Below, in pieces: positions 28,865-38,541 of a stretch of 64,000 bases of DNA. Source of the stretch: Pseudomonas maioricensis (lineage in GTDB: Bacteria > Pseudomonadota > Gammaproteobacteria > Pseudomonadales > Pseudomonadaceae); NCBI RefSeq assembly GCF_022790535.1, contig NZ_LOHG01000002.1:525696-589695 (forward strand), read 5' to 3'. Under the pieces are notes generated by a model, which worked only from the letters and a program-made list of their open reading frames with translations, made no database searches and was not told where the DNA came from. A program made the translations under genes and the position numbers. The stretch's first letter is position 1; each line of letters starts with the position of its first letter.

Positions 28865-30013
28865 ATGAACGCACCTGTTGTGATTGTTGGCACCGGCCTG
28901 GCGGGCTACAACCTGGCCCGGGAATTTCGCAAGCTCGATGGCGAAACGCCGCTGCTGCTGATCACTGCCGATGACGGGCGTTCATACTCCAAACCGATGC
29001 TCTCCACCGGCTTTGGCAAAAACAAGGAAGCCGACGGGTTGAGCATGGCCGAGCCGGGTGCAATGGCCGACCAGCTCAAGGCTGAAGTGCGTACTCATAC
29101 CCGCATCAGCGGCATCGATCCTGGGCATAAGCGCCTGTGGATTGGTGAAGAAGCGGTGTACTACCGTGACCTGATCCTCGCCTGGGGAGCGGAAACGATC
29201 CGCGTACCCGTCGAGGGCGACGCCAGCGATGCCATTTTCCCGATCAATGATCTGGAGGATTACGCCCGTTTCCGTGCTGCGGCAGCGGGCAAGCGGCGGG
29301 TGTTGATCCTTGGTGTCGGCCTGATCGGCTGCGAGTTCGCCAATGATCTTATTCTCGGTGGTTATGAAGTCGACCTGGTCGCGCCTTGTGAACAAGTGAT
29401 GCCGACATTATTGCCTCCCGCTGCGGCAACTGCCGTACGGGCCGGGCTGGAAAGCCTGGGCGCGCGCTTTCACCTGGGTCCGCTGATGACTCGCTTGCAA
29501 CGTACCGCCGATGGCCTCGAAGCCCACTTGTCCGATGGTCAGGTCATTCAGTGCGACGTGGTGGTCTCCGCCATCGGCCTGCGCCCACGGGTTGATCTGG
29601 CTGCCGCAGCGGGTCTGCAGGTCGGTCGCGGCATCATCGTTGATCGTGAACTCAAAACCACCCACGCCAACATTTATGCACTGGGCGACTGCGCTGAAGT
29701 CGACGGCTTGAACCTGCTCTATGTCATGCCGCTGATGAGCTGTGCCCGCGCCTTGGCACAGACCCTCGCGGGCACGCCGACAGCCGTTAAGTACGGGCCC
29801 ATGCCTATCACCGTAAAAACCCCGGTTTGCCCGCTCGTGGTATCGCCTCCGCCACGTGGCAGTGCAGGGACCTGGAGTGTCGAAGGGCAGGGCGCTGACA
29901 TAAAAGCGCTGTGCCACGACCCGGCCGGAAACCTGTTGGGTTATGCCCTGACCGGAGCGGCTGTCATGGAAAAACTCGCCCTGAATAAGACACTTCCCGC
30001 GCTGTTGGCATAA
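28865..30013 (+). CDS. rubB: Rubredoxin-NAD(+) reductase
   Basis: FAD/NADH oxidoreductase that passes electrons to rubredoxin. ATG 28865 ([20 protein letters not shown]) gives 382 residues, with GGAAGT upstream. The FAD dinucleotide fold is [10 protein letters not shown] at residues 9-18. The NAD fold is [15 protein letters not shown] near 148-162. The second FAD motif is [14 protein letters not shown] near 268-281. Its position after rubredoxin fixes the assignment. In related strains the pair serves alkane hydroxylases or oxidative-stress defence. Confidence 0.94.
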   Translation: MNAPVVIVGTGLAGYNLAREFRKLDGETPLLLITADDGRSYSKPMLSTGFGKNKEADGLSMAEPGAMADQLKAEVRTHTRISGIDPGHKRLWIGEEAVYYRDLILAWGAETIRVPVEGDASDAIFPINDLEDYARFRAAAAGKRRVLILGVGLIGCEFANDLILGGYEVDLVAPCEQVMPTLLPPAAATAVRAGLESLGARFHLGPLMTRLQRTADGLEAHLSDGQVIQCDVVVSAIGLRPRVDLAAAAGLQVGRGIIVDRELKTTHANIYALGDCAEVDGLNLLYVMPLMSCARALAQTLAGTPTAVKYGPMPITVKTPVCPLVVSPPPRGSAGTWSVEGQGADIKALCHDPAGNLLGYALTGAAVMEKLALNKTLPALLA

Positions 30014-30202
30014 ATACTGGCCGTTCTGTCGGATAAGCCACATTTTTGGCTGCATAAACGTCGATGGTCCACTGGCGCCGACCAGAACAGCATGCCATCC
30101 TCATTCCCGTCTGCCGCAACGTAGAGCCGTTGCGGCGCCTGACTGCCGTTCTGCTTGAGCGGCGCGGGACATAAAAACAAAAATCCGTATAAGAGGCTTC
30201 AT

Positions 30203-30478
30203 ATGCGTAAACCAGAACTAGCGGCCGCCATTGCTGAAAAGGCGGACCTGACCAAAGAACAAGCCAATCGCGTCCTCAATGCCGTCCTCGAAGAAATCAC
30301 CGGTGCATTGCACCGCAAGGACAGCGTCACCCTGGTCGGCTTCGGCACCTTCCTGCAACGCCATCGCGGCGCACGCACTGGTAAAAACCCACAAACTGGC
30401 GAGCCAGTGAAGATCAAGGCCAGCAACACCGTCGCCTTCAAGCCGGGTAAATCCCTGAAAGACAGCGTTAACCCCTAG
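30203..30478 (+). CDS. HU-family DNA-binding protein
   Basis: Nucleoid protein that bends DNA as a dimer. ATG 30203 (MRKPELAAAIAEKADLTKEQ) has AGAGG upstream and gives 91 residues. The HU signature is GFGTFLQRHRGARTGKNPQTGE, split here as GFGTFLQRHRGAR then TGKNPQTGE, with the DNA-intercalating Pro. The C terminus is FKPGKSLKDSVN. It stands alone and ends at a strong terminator. It could be called HupB-like; the exact paralogue is not certain. Confidence 0.93.
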   Translation: MRKPELAAAIAEKADLTKEQANRVLNAVLEEITGALHRKDSVTLVGFGTFLQRHRGARTGKNPQTGEPVKIKASNTVAFKPGKSLKDSVNP

Positions 30479-30514
30479 TTACCAGCTGTACGCCTCGGCG
30501 GGAGGCGAGCAGTG

Positions 30515-30555
30515 AAAAAACGGGCACACCAACCAATGTTGGGTGCCCGTTTTTT
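30515..30555 (+). terminator. Terminator after HU gene
   Basis: AAAACGGGCAC with CCAA pairs to TTGG and GTGCCCGTTTT; a run of T follows. It also lies just beyond the ompW stop, on the other strand. Confidence 0.9.
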
Positions 30556-30593
30556 GTTGCGTCGTCATTGAGGACACGCCGCTGCGTGCGTCC

Positions 30594-31289
30594 TCAGAAC
30601 TTATAGCCAAGCCCCACCATGTACACGAACGGATCCACGTCGACATTCACCTTCGCCCGGACCCCAAGGTTGGTGTTGCTGACATACGCGTCGGTTTCGA
30701 TGTCGATATAACGCATCTGCGCGTTAATCATCAGTCGGTCCGTGAGCATGTAGTCCGCGCCCACCTGCGCCGCCCATCCCCAGGAGTTGCTGGCGTGGAA
30801 GTTATCAAATCCTGCGGCACTGGCGCTGCTGCCTACGCTTTCGTCGTAGATCCAGGTGTAGTTAATCCCGGCGCCCACATAGGGTTGAAAGGCTGACTTA
30901 TTGTCCAGTGGGTAGTAAATAAGGCTCAACGTCGGCGGCAGATGCTTGAGTGAACCAAGCTTGCCGTCCGCAATACCGCCGGAAGTGCCTTTGAGGTTCA
31001 CATCGTGCTCAAACGGCGTAGCCGCCAGCAACTCGATACCCAAATGGTCGGTGATCATATAAGCGAAGTTCAGACCCAGTTGGGTATCGCTGCCCATGCT
31101 CGCCTTGCCGCCCAGATCCGTACCCGCCAGCCCGCCGCGATCAACTCGCACGCTGGAGCTGCTTTCTCTTGGGTCAACAGTCACGGCACCAGCCCGAACA
31201 ATAATATCCCCGGCCTCATAGGCCTGGGCCGTAGACGCTGCCATGGTCAACATCAGCACCGGGATGCCGAGAAGGGTCAATCTACGCAT
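30594..31289 (-). CDS. ompW: OmpW-family outer-membrane protein
   Basis: Eight-stranded beta-barrel porin for small hydrophobic molecules. 231 residues, signal peptide ending AQA (residue 23). The mature start YEAGDIIVRAGAVTVDP and the closing FVYMVGLGYKF with a terminal Phe are typical of OmpW. Alternating strand patterns run throughout. ATG 31289. It is monocistronic and divergent from the coiled-coil gene. Confidence 0.92.
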   Translation of the reverse strand: MRRLTLLGIPVLMLTMAASTAQAYEAGDIIVRAGAVTVDPRESSSSVRVDRGGLAGTDLGGKASMGSDTQLGLNFAYMITDHLGIELLAATPFEHDVNLKGTSGGIADGKLGSLKHLPPTLSLIYYPLDNKSAFQPYVGAGINYTWIYDESVGSSASAAGFDNFHASNSWGWAAQVGADYMLTDRLMINAQMRYIDIETDAYVSNTNLGVRAKVNVDVDPFVYMVGLGYKF

Positions 31290-31522
31290 AACTCACTCCA
31301 CTATTCGAACGACGACCAGCCACGCATGGGCTACGTCAAGGAGGTCCGAGTATCGGGAAGTGACTCAGTGTGAACGTCTGCCGGATGGCATAGCGCGTTT
31401 GCGATACAGGCCATTAATACGTTACGAGGTTTGTCCCCTGAAGCGTCTAGGCTGCGAACTTCCGGCAAAAAAACAGGTCATAGCGTTGTGCCATATTGGC
31501 ACTTCATATGGAAAACCTAGTG

Positions 31523-32191
31523 ATGACTAGTAAGTCCGCTTTCCTGAGTTCCAAAATCCGAATCGCAGCATTTTTGATGGGTAGCCTTGCGCTGTCACAG
31601 GCCCAAGCCGCAGTCGATTTAAGCTCCTACGACGCCACTTCCCAAGACAGCATCGTTGCCAGCCATTACGAGCCAACGGGCGTCTACTCGATCCGTAAAA
31701 CCGACGTCACCCTGGGCGGCCTGCAGCAATTGCAGAAAGAGTCCCGCCAGAACGCCAGTGAGCTGGCCGCTCTCAAAGAAACCGTCAAAGCCCAGACCCG
31801 TTTGATTGAAGAACTCAAACGCAACAACGGCACCACCACCCAAACCAGCAACGCCGAAGTGTCCGGCCTCAAGAGCAAGATGGACGAGCAAAGCCGTACC
31901 ATCAGCAAACTGGAAAGCCAGCTCAACGACCTCAAGCGCAGCGCTGGCTCAAGCTCAAGCAGCAATTCCAGCTCCAGCGACTTGTCGAGCCTGAAAAGCA
32001 AAGTCGAAGACCAGAACCGCAGCATCAGCAAACTGGAAAGCAAACTGAGTGACGTCCAGCGCAGCTCAGGCTCGAACAACAACTCAAGCTCCAGCGACAT
32101 CAGCAGCCTGCGGCAGGACATCAGCAATCTGCGCAGTAGCGTGGGGCGGCTGGAGAGTCAGGTGAGCAGTTTGAGTAGTAAGGTCAAGTAA
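31523..32191 (+). CDS. Exported Ser-rich coiled-coil repeat protein
   Basis: 222 residues from ATG 31523 (MTSKSAFLSSKIRIAAFLMG), preceded by GGAAAA; ATG 31508 in frame is an alternative. The signal peptide ends near AQAA (about residue 29). From residue 65 on it is nearly all heptad coiled coil: three similar blocks of about 40 residues (LKSKMDEQSRTISKLESQL, LKSKVEDQNRSISKLESKL, LRQDISNLRSSVGRLESQV) joined by Ser/Asn linkers. I recognise no family. Possible roles are a periplasmic spacer or a trimeric stalk. A terminator follows 12 bases later. Confidence 0.75.
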   Translation: MTSKSAFLSSKIRIAAFLMGSLALSQAQAAVDLSSYDATSQDSIVASHYEPTGVYSIRKTDVTLGGLQQLQKESRQNASELAALKETVKAQTRLIEELKRNNGTTTQTSNAEVSGLKSKMDEQSRTISKLESQLNDLKRSAGSSSSSNSSSSDLSSLKSKVEDQNRSISKLESKLSDVQRSSGSNNNSSSSDISSLRQDISNLRSSVGRLESQVSSLSSKVK

Positions 32192-32202
32192 TTGTGGTGC
32201 GG

Positions 32203-32230
32203 CAAACGGGGCTTAGGCCCCGTTTGTTTT
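32203..32230 (+). terminator. Terminator before the T6SS region
   Basis: CAAACGGGGC with GCCCCGTTTG around TTAG, followed by TTTTT. It closes the coiled-coil gene and insulates it from the T6SS promoter region. Confidence 0.92.
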
Positions 32231-32641
32231 TGGTTTCTATGTTGACCCAAGTCACTTTCCCTCCAGCGGCGGCGCTGCATCCCGCTAGCCGCTGACCGTG
32301 TCCAAGCGCGCCTACCGCCACTCTCTAACTGAGACGGCTGTGCTATTACCACTGTCCATATTTATTACAACATTCTGCTGAAATGTTTTAATAAATTAAA
32401 AGAAAGGCTGGCTTGTAGGAAGTTTCGCTATTTCGTAGCGAATATTCCGAGGCCCACTTTGGTGGGTAGAGTTGTACGTTTCGATGGCTTATCCTCAACC
32501 TCTACACAAATAAATATATCTGAAAAATTATTTCCACCGGGGCGGCAGCAATCGCTGTCATGTTTTTGGTCCTGTGGTGAAAATTGCATTCAGTTCGTAA
32601 TATTGACTTATGACGTTTTTCTGCGCTTGTCCGGAGGAGTT
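32231..32641 (+). promoter_or_regulatory. T6SS upstream region (411 bases)
   Basis: A+T-rich stretch with no gene. It contains a perfect palindrome TTTTAATAAATTAAAA near 32387-32402 and a hairpin TTCGCTA..TAGCGAA at 32424-32442. Such A+T-rich tracts are typical targets of MvaT/H-NS silencers. I found no convincing -24/-12 or Fur site. GGAGGAG just before 32642 is the tssB ribosome site. Confidence 0.5.
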
Positions 32642-33136
32642 ATGGCTTCAAATAGTTTTCAAAATGAAGTGCCTAAAGCGCGAGTGAATATCAAGCTCGA
32701 TTTGCATACCGGTGGCGCGCAGAAAAAAGTTGAGCTGCCGCTGAAGCTGATGATGATGGGGGATTACAGTAATGGTAAAGAACAGCGCCCCCTGTCTGAA
32801 AGAAGTAAATTGGATATCAATAAAAATAACTTTGATAGCGTGCTTGCCGAGTATTCTCCAGCGTTGACGCTAGCGGTTGAAAATACACTTTCAGACGACA
32901 GATCCGAAACTTCCGTCGAGCTGAATTTCCGAAGTATGAAAGACTTCGAGCCGGAGCAGGTTGCACGTCAAATTCCTCAGCTGCGTGCTTTATTGGCGAT
33001 GAGAAACCTGCTTCGTGATCTGAAATCGAACCTACTCGATAACGCGACTTTCCGACATGAGCTGGAACTCATTCTCAAGGATGAAGAGCTGAGTAACGAA
33101 CTCCGAGCGGAGCTGGCTGCATTAGCACCCGCGTAA
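32642..33136 (+). CDS. tssB: T6SS sheath small subunit TssB
   Basis: With TssC builds the contractile sheath. 164 residues from ATG 32642 (MASNSFQNEVPKARVNIKLD) behind GGAGGAG. The conserved blocks are LPLKLMMMGDYSNGKEQRPL and KDFEPEQVARQIPQL, followed by a C-terminal helix for sheath stacking. First gene of a long plus-strand operon, 42 bases before tssC. Confidence 0.95.
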   Translation: MASNSFQNEVPKARVNIKLDLHTGGAQKKVELPLKLMMMGDYSNGKEQRPLSERSKLDINKNNFDSVLAEYSPALTLAVENTLSDDRSETSVELNFRSMKDFEPEQVARQIPQLRALLAMRNLLRDLKSNLLDNATFRHELELILKDEELSNELRAELAALAPA

Positions 33137-33178
33137 GATCGTTGCCCTATCCCGGTGTATTAAATAGGAAGTTGTGAA

Positions 33179-34717
33179 ATGCCTGCAAAACAGTCTGCTG
33201 CTCAATCGAGCGGTGAAGTAGTCGTGTCTGAAGGAAGCCAGAGCGTATATAGCGCTCTCTTCGAGAAAATAAATTTAAGTCCTGTCTCCGTGTTGGGTGA
33301 TATCGAGTCTTTTCAGACGACGGAATCGCTCGCTGACGCATCTGCCGATATGCGAGTAACTGCCGCCGTCAATGTGTTTTTGAATTTGCTCAACGATAAG
33401 TCTCGCAAAGTTGAGCGCCTGGATAAGACCTTGCTGGATGAGCATATTGCTGCTCTTGATGCGCAGATTAGTCGTCAGTTGGATGTTGTGATGCATCATG
33501 ATGATTTTCAGCGTGTTGAATCGACCTGGCGTGGCGTCAAGTCTCTAATAGATCAAACCGATTTCCGTCAAAACGTGCGCATTGAGTTGCTGGATATCAG
33601 CAAGGATCATCTTGTACAAGACTTCGAAGATGCGCCTGAAATTTCACAAAGCGGTTTGTATGCACATACCTATACCCAGGAGTACGACACACCGGGCGGT
33701 GAGCCCATCGCGTCGGCTATCTCCAATTATGAATTTGATCGTAGCCCTCAAGACATTGCGCTGTTGCGCAACATATCAAAAGTAGCTGCGGCCGCACACA
33801 TGCCTTTCGTTGCCTCGGTCGGCCCCGCCTTCTTCGGTAAAAAATCTATGGAGGAAGTTGCCGCCATCAAAGACATCGGCAACTACTTTGACCGCGCCGA
33901 GTACATCAAGTGGAAAGCCTTTCGTGACAGTGACGATTCGCGCTACATCGGACTGACCATGCCTCGGGTGCTGGGGCGTCTGCCTTATGGTCCTGACACC
34001 ATTCCAGTACGTAGCTTCAACTATGTGGAAAGCGTCAAGGGCCCGGATCATGACAAGTACCTCTGGACCAACGCCTCGTTCGCATTCGCTGCAAACATGG
34101 TCAAAAGCTTCATCGCAAATGGCTGGTGTGTCCAGATTCGCGGCCCGCAATCAGGCGGCGCGGTCACGGATCTGCCCATCCATTTGTACGATCTGGGCAC
34201 GGGCAATCAGGTAAAAATTCCTTCTGAGGTGATGATTCCGGAGACTCGAGAGTTCGAGTTCGCCAACCTCGGTTTCATTCCACTGTCGTATTACAAGAAC
34301 CGCGATTACGCCTGCTTTTTCTCGGCCAACTCCTCGCAAAAACCAGCGCTCTATGACACGCCTGATGCAACGGCCAACAGCCGCATCAACGCCCGTCTGC
34401 CGTACATTTTCCTGCTATCGCGCATTGCTCATTACCTGAAAGTTATTCAGCGCGAAAACATCGGTACCACCAAAGATCGTCGCGTCCTTGAGCTCGAACT
34501 GAACAAGTGGGTCGGTGGACTCGTTACCGAGATGAATGATCCCGGTGATGACCTTCAGGCTTCGCACCCACTGCGCGATGCCAAAGTGACCGTAGAAGAC
34601 ATCGACGACAACCCAGGCTTTTTCCGGGTCAAGTTGTACGCCATACCGCACTTTCAGGTGGAAGGCATGGACGTAAATCTGTCGCTGGTTTCGCAGATGC
34701 CAAAGGCAAAAGCCTGA
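33179..34717 (+). CDS. tssC: T6SS sheath large subunit TssC
   Basis: Large sheath subunit recycled by ClpV. 512 residues. Family blocks include ESTWRGVKSLIDQTDF, SGLYAHTYTQEYDTPGGEP and the AEYIKWKAFRDSDDSRYIGL region, plus GWCVQIRGPQSGGAVTDLP. The C-terminal wedge EDIDDNPGFFRVKLYAIPHF closes the protein. The first part is A+T richer in codon choice than the later T6SS genes. tssK starts 24 bases later. Confidence 0.96.
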   Translation: MPAKQSAAQSSGEVVVSEGSQSVYSALFEKINLSPVSVLGDIESFQTTESLADASADMRVTAAVNVFLNLLNDKSRKVERLDKTLLDEHIAALDAQISRQLDVVMHHDDFQRVESTWRGVKSLIDQTDFRQNVRIELLDISKDHLVQDFEDAPEISQSGLYAHTYTQEYDTPGGEPIASAISNYEFDRSPQDIALLRNISKVAAAAHMPFVASVGPAFFGKKSMEEVAAIKDIGNYFDRAEYIKWKAFRDSDDSRYIGLTMPRVLGRLPYGPDTIPVRSFNYVESVKGPDHDKYLWTNASFAFAANMVKSFIANGWCVQIRGPQSGGAVTDLPIHLYDLGTGNQVKIPSEVMIPETREFEFANLGFIPLSYYKNRDYACFFSANSSQKPALYDTPDATANSRINARLPYIFLLSRIAHYLKVIQRENIGTTKDRRVLELELNKWVGGLVTEMNDPGDDLQASHPLRDAKVTVEDIDDNPGFFRVKLYAIPHFQVEGMDVNLSLVSQMPKAKA

Positions 34718-34741
34718 GTCACTTCGTAGGGAAACGACGTT

Positions 34742-36097
34742 ATGAAAATCGACCGCCCTCTTTGGTTCGCGGGGTCATTATTGTCCCCGCAACAATTTCA
34801 GCAGCAGGCACGCTGGGAAGCCTGGGCCAATGAATCTCTCGCCCATCTGTCGCTGGCACACCCTTGGGGTATACAGGCAGTGGCTTTTGATGTGGAAGCC
34901 CTTCGACTGGGTAAGCTAAAAGCCACCCAGCTCCGTTTGCGCATGCCGGACGGCACCCTGATTGATACCGACAATGTAGATCGTCTGCCATCCGCGCTTG
35001 AGTTGGCACGACTGCTGTCCGATGACGCTCAGAGTGATCTCCTGCTTCTTGCCCTTCCTTTGGAGCAGGCCAACGGTAATAACTGCTTGCTTGAGGGGGG
35101 CAGGGCGGATCGCCCCATGCGCTATCGCCAGAACTGGCGAGACGTGCAGGACATTTACGCTGATGAAGTGCAGTCGGTTGCCATCCTTGAACAGGCCCTG
35201 AGCCTTCGCCTGGATAGTGATGAAAATGGGGACTACGTGACATGCCCGATCGCGCGCCTGGTAAGTGACGGACAAGGCGCCTGGAGTCTCGACCCTGTTT
35301 ATGTGCCGCCTTTACTGAGCTTCTCCGCGCACTTGGGGCTGCTCACCCAACTGGACAATCTGTTAACCCAGCTAGCGTCCAAGCGTCAGCGGCTGATGAG
35401 CATGCGTCGTGAAAGTAATCAGCGAATGGCCGACTTCGCCGTCGCGGATGTGTCTTTGTTCTGGTTGCTCAATGCTTTGAATACCTACCAGCCCGTATTG
35501 GCGGATATCAAAGCCCACCCCTCACGACATCCTGAGCAGGTGTATCTGGAACTGGTCAAGTTAGCCGGTGGCTTGCTGACGTTTTCGCTGGATCACGACC
35601 TCGACAGGATTCCAGCCTATCGGCATGAGCAACTGGAGACAGTGTTCCCGCCGTTGCTGAACATAATTTCTACCTTGCTCGAAGCCAGCTTGCCATCGCG
35701 AGTTGTTGCGCTGGAGCTGGAAGAAGTCGGCGCTAATCGCTGGAAGGTAAAACTTAACGACGCTCGTCTGCGTGAGCCAGAGGGGGCGGAGTTTTATCTG
35801 TCTGTTCGCTGCCGTCTTCCGGCTGCCCAACTGCAAATTCAGTTCCCGCGCCTATGTAAAGCCGGTACGCCGGACGACGTCGACCGCTTGGTCAATGCAG
35901 CCCTCGACGGCATCCCTTTGTTACCCCTCAGCCACGTTCCCGCCGCTATTCCTTTGCGTTTGGAGAACCAGTACTTCGCGCTCGATCTAGCCCATCCAAA
36001 GGGGCAAGCCATGCTGGCGGAGGGCGTTTGTTCATTCTACGTACCGAGCACGCTTGCCGATGTGAAGCTCGAACTTTTTGCGGTATTGCGAACATGA
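34742..36097 (+). CDS. tssK: T6SS baseplate protein TssK
   Basis: Trimeric connector between baseplate and membrane complex. 451 residues. The start MKIDRPLWFAGSLLSPQQFQ is the typical TssK shoulder, and ESNQRMADFAVADVSLFWLL and the C-terminal FYVPSTLADVKLELFAVLRT (part of the neck/head) are recognisable. Its stop overlaps the tssL start as ATGA, so the two are coupled. Confidence 0.94.
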   Translation: MKIDRPLWFAGSLLSPQQFQQQARWEAWANESLAHLSLAHPWGIQAVAFDVEALRLGKLKATQLRLRMPDGTLIDTDNVDRLPSALELARLLSDDAQSDLLLLALPLEQANGNNCLLEGGRADRPMRYRQNWRDVQDIYADEVQSVAILEQALSLRLDSDENGDYVTCPIARLVSDGQGAWSLDPVYVPPLLSFSAHLGLLTQLDNLLTQLASKRQRLMSMRRESNQRMADFAVADVSLFWLLNALNTYQPVLADIKAHPSRHPEQVYLELVKLAGGLLTFSLDHDLDRIPAYRHEQLETVFPPLLNIISTLLEASLPSRVVALELEEVGANRWKVKLNDARLREPEGAEFYLSVRCRLPAAQLQIQFPRLCKAGTPDDVDRLVNAALDGIPLLPLSHVPAAIPLRLENQYFALDLAHPKGQAMLAEGVCSFYVPSTLADVKLELFAVLRT

Positions 36098-36777
36098 GCC
36101 GGACCATCGCTGACAAACGACGCGTGAACGCGGTCGATACCGATTCGCTGCTGCATGACAGTTACTTGCTGGTAGTCGAACTTCGGCAAGGTGGCTCAGT
36201 ACAAGGCAGTTCCAATCTGGCAGAGCTTTGTACAAAGCAGATCGAGAGTGTGCGGGAGCAGCTCAAAAGCAGGGACATTAGTCAGCGCAACATTGACTAC
36301 ATCAGTCATGCGCAATGCGCTTTGCTGGATGAAACCATCCTCTCTTACGCGACCGAGGACACCCATGCAAAGTGGGCTGGCGAGCCCTTGCAAGCCAGAT
36401 TCTTCAGTCGCCATCAGGCTGGAGAGTCTCTCTACGAAGATGTGCGCGAGGTTCTTCGCGAACCGGCGCCCGATCTACTTGTGCTGACGGTTTTCCACCG
36501 AGTGCTGATGCTGGGTTTTCAAGGCTGTTATGCCGATGCAAAAGATCCGGAGCGCCTGCAGTTGCTGGTAGCGCTAAACGCCTTTGTTGAACCGTTGAAG
36601 TCCAGGCACACCCTACCCACGCAAATGAATGTTGGTTCTGGTCTGCGTCTGCGAGGCTTGGCTCAATCGCCGATGGGCCACGCTTTAGCCGTGTGTGTAT
36701 TGCTTGCCGGGGCTTGGTGGGGGCTGGATCACTTGCTGGCTGGTTTGATTGCATCGCTCCCGTCTGACCAGGCGTGA
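36094..36777 (+). CDS. tssL: T6SS membrane-complex protein TssL (short, DotU type)
   Basis: Cytoplasmic hook of seven helices anchored by one C-terminal membrane helix (about residues 191-212 of 227). ATG 36094 overlaps the tssK stop. DotU blocks are ALLDETILSYATED, FFSRHQAGESLYEDVREVL and MLGFQGCYADAKDPERLQLL. It lacks the OmpA peptidoglycan domain of longer TssL proteins; that function is supplied by the next gene. This split is the hallmark of Sci-1-type systems. Confidence 0.93.
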   Translation: MSRTIADKRRVNAVDTDSLLHDSYLLVVELRQGGSVQGSSNLAELCTKQIESVREQLKSRDISQRNIDYISHAQCALLDETILSYATEDTHAKWAGEPLQARFFSRHQAGESLYEDVREVLREPAPDLLVLTVFHRVLMLGFQGCYADAKDPERLQLLVALNAFVEPLKSRHTLPTQMNVGSGLRLRGLAQSPMGHALAVCVLLAGAWWGLDHLLAGLIASLPSDQA

Positions 36778-36787
36778 GGGCGACCAG

Positions 36788-38527
36788 ATGACGCTAAATC
36801 TGATGCGCTGCCTATGGCTTTGGGCAAGTGCGCTTGCTCTGACATTGCTCGCCATCATCCCGCTGGATATCGGGTTACGTGTATGTGCTGTGCTCGCGAT
36901 TGCATGCTGCGTGATCGTTGCATGGCGCCGGGCCGGACGGCGAGTTGTGGATCTGAGTCATCCAATGGTTCTGGGCGAAGCGATGTCCTTGCCTCCAGCA
37001 GCCTATCGTCAACCCGTAATTCTTGTTTGTGGCGACGGCATTCACGGGCTTTTTGGTGCAGTTCCTGCTGAGCAATCCGCACTGCGCGTCACCCGACAGG
37101 GTTGCTACATTCGGGTGCCTGACCTCCTGCAGCTATCGGCTGTTGCCAACAGTGTCATGACTTTGCGCCCTGACTGGCAAGGGCAGCTCAGCGTCATGTT
37201 GGTTGTCAATCCGGGCGAGCATAGCGACAGCGCCGCAATCGCAGGTCGGGTGCGGACTTTCTGCTATGAGACAGCCTTGATTCGCAAGCGCGGTATTGAA
37301 TTGCCGTTGCTGCTCGCGAGTTACGTGCAGGCTCAGCAAGGAAATGGCCCTTGGTTTAGTTGGGAAGCTGGCCAAGCCATCCCTAGCGTGCGAGAGCCAG
37401 GTGGTTGCGTCAGCCTGTGTGAATGGCAGCAGCATGGCGACGACTGCGTAACCTACGCCGAACGTCTACAGACTGGCGTTCAACTGACAAATATTGTGGG
37501 GTGGCTGAACGATGAGGTACTGCCACATCTCGCGCCTTCTGACGTGCGTAACACCGTCGGTCTGCCGTTCTCCTGCGCTATCACGTTGGTGTCGCGATTG
37601 CCTCGGGCAGTGCCGGATAGCGTCTGGCATCAATGGCTGCGTCACAAAGTCGGGCTGACTAATACAAAGCCGGCTTTTGATGAGATAGAAGCGGCTTTAC
37701 CGTTCGCTGATCCTTTGTTGCAGTTGCTGCCCACGCATCACAAGAACACTGCGGTACGTCGCGCGAGCCTTATCGCACTGTGGCTTCTGGCACTGGCTTG
37801 TCTTATCGCAATGGTCAGCTCTGCCTGGCAGAACAATCTATTGCTACGCCAGGTCAGTGATGACCTGCGTCGCTACACGGCTATACCCGAGCCAACCCGT
37901 AAGGATCAGCCCGAGTTTGCATTACGCGAAGGCGCTTTGGCTGTTCTCAGGCAGGACGCCAAACGGCTGGACGACTACTACCGAAACGGCGAGCCCTTGG
38001 CGTTAGGTTTTGGCCTCTATCGTGGCGAACGTCTGAGGGCACCCGTGCTCTCGACGATTGCCAGTCATCGACTTCCTCCAGCACCTATTACACCGATCAA
38101 AACTGGGAGGCCGGTCCGACTCGACAGCCTTTCGTTGTTCAGTACCGGCAGTGCTCAGCTCAAGGCCGATTCAACCAAGGTACTGATCACTGCTCTGGTC
38201 GACATCAAGGCTCAGCCAGGCTGGCTGATTGTCATCGCCGGGCACACCGATGCCACCGGTAATCCTGAGCACAACTTGCAGTTGTCCCGTGCCCGGGCTG
38301 GTGCGGTACGGGACTGGATGCAACGCATGGGTGACATCCCGGATAGCTGCTTTGCGGTTCAGGGCTTTGGTGCAAACCAGCCCATCGCCAGCAATGACAC
38401 CGAGACGGGGCGCACTTCCAACCGCCGCGTAGATATCCGTCTGGTACCGGAGGTGGGGGCTTGCATGCCTGCCACTGCCGGGCCAGACAGAAAACCACTG
38501 TCGCAACTCGCGACATTCAAAGACTGA
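36788..38527 (+). CDS. tagL: T6SS peptidoglycan anchor TagL
   Basis: 579 residues from ATG 36788. Two adjacent helices (about 8-46), a cytoplasmic loop of some 280 residues, a third helix (about 327-346) and a C-terminal OmpA peptidoglycan-binding domain (about 446-560) match the topology and length of TagL of enteroaggregative E. coli. The OmpA part has VIAGHTDATGNPEHNLQLSR and TSNRRVDIRL with the Asp and Arg that grip diaminopimelate. It anchors the TssLM complex to the wall. The OmpA module is nearly duplicated in the last gene of the cluster (60730-61080). Confidence 0.9.
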   Translation: MTLNLMRCLWLWASALALTLLAIIPLDIGLRVCAVLAIACCVIVAWRRAGRRVVDLSHPMVLGEAMSLPPAAYRQPVILVCGDGIHGLFGAVPAEQSALRVTRQGCYIRVPDLLQLSAVANSVMTLRPDWQGQLSVMLVVNPGEHSDSAAIAGRVRTFCYETALIRKRGIELPLLLASYVQAQQGNGPWFSWEAGQAIPSVREPGGCVSLCEWQQHGDDCVTYAERLQTGVQLTNIVGWLNDEVLPHLAPSDVRNTVGLPFSCAITLVSRLPRAVPDSVWHQWLRHKVGLTNTKPAFDEIEAALPFADPLLQLLPTHHKNTAVRRASLIALWLLALACLIAMVSSAWQNNLLLRQVSDDLRRYTAIPEPTRKDQPEFALREGALAVLRQDAKRLDDYYRNGEPLALGFGLYRGERLRAPVLSTIASHRLPPAPITPIKTGRPVRLDSLSLFSTGSAQLKADSTKVLITALVDIKAQPGWLIVIAGHTDATGNPEHNLQLSRARAGAVRDWMQRMGDIPDSCFAVQGFGANQPIASNDTETGRTSNRRVDIRLVPEVGACMPATAGPDRKPLSQLATFKD

Positions 38528-38541
38528 AAAAGGAGCTTCAC

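Noticed and set aside
32231..32641. Sigma-54 promoter or Fur box before tssB
   Set aside because: No GG-N10-GC element with flanking consensus and no Fur-like inverted repeat could be fitted.
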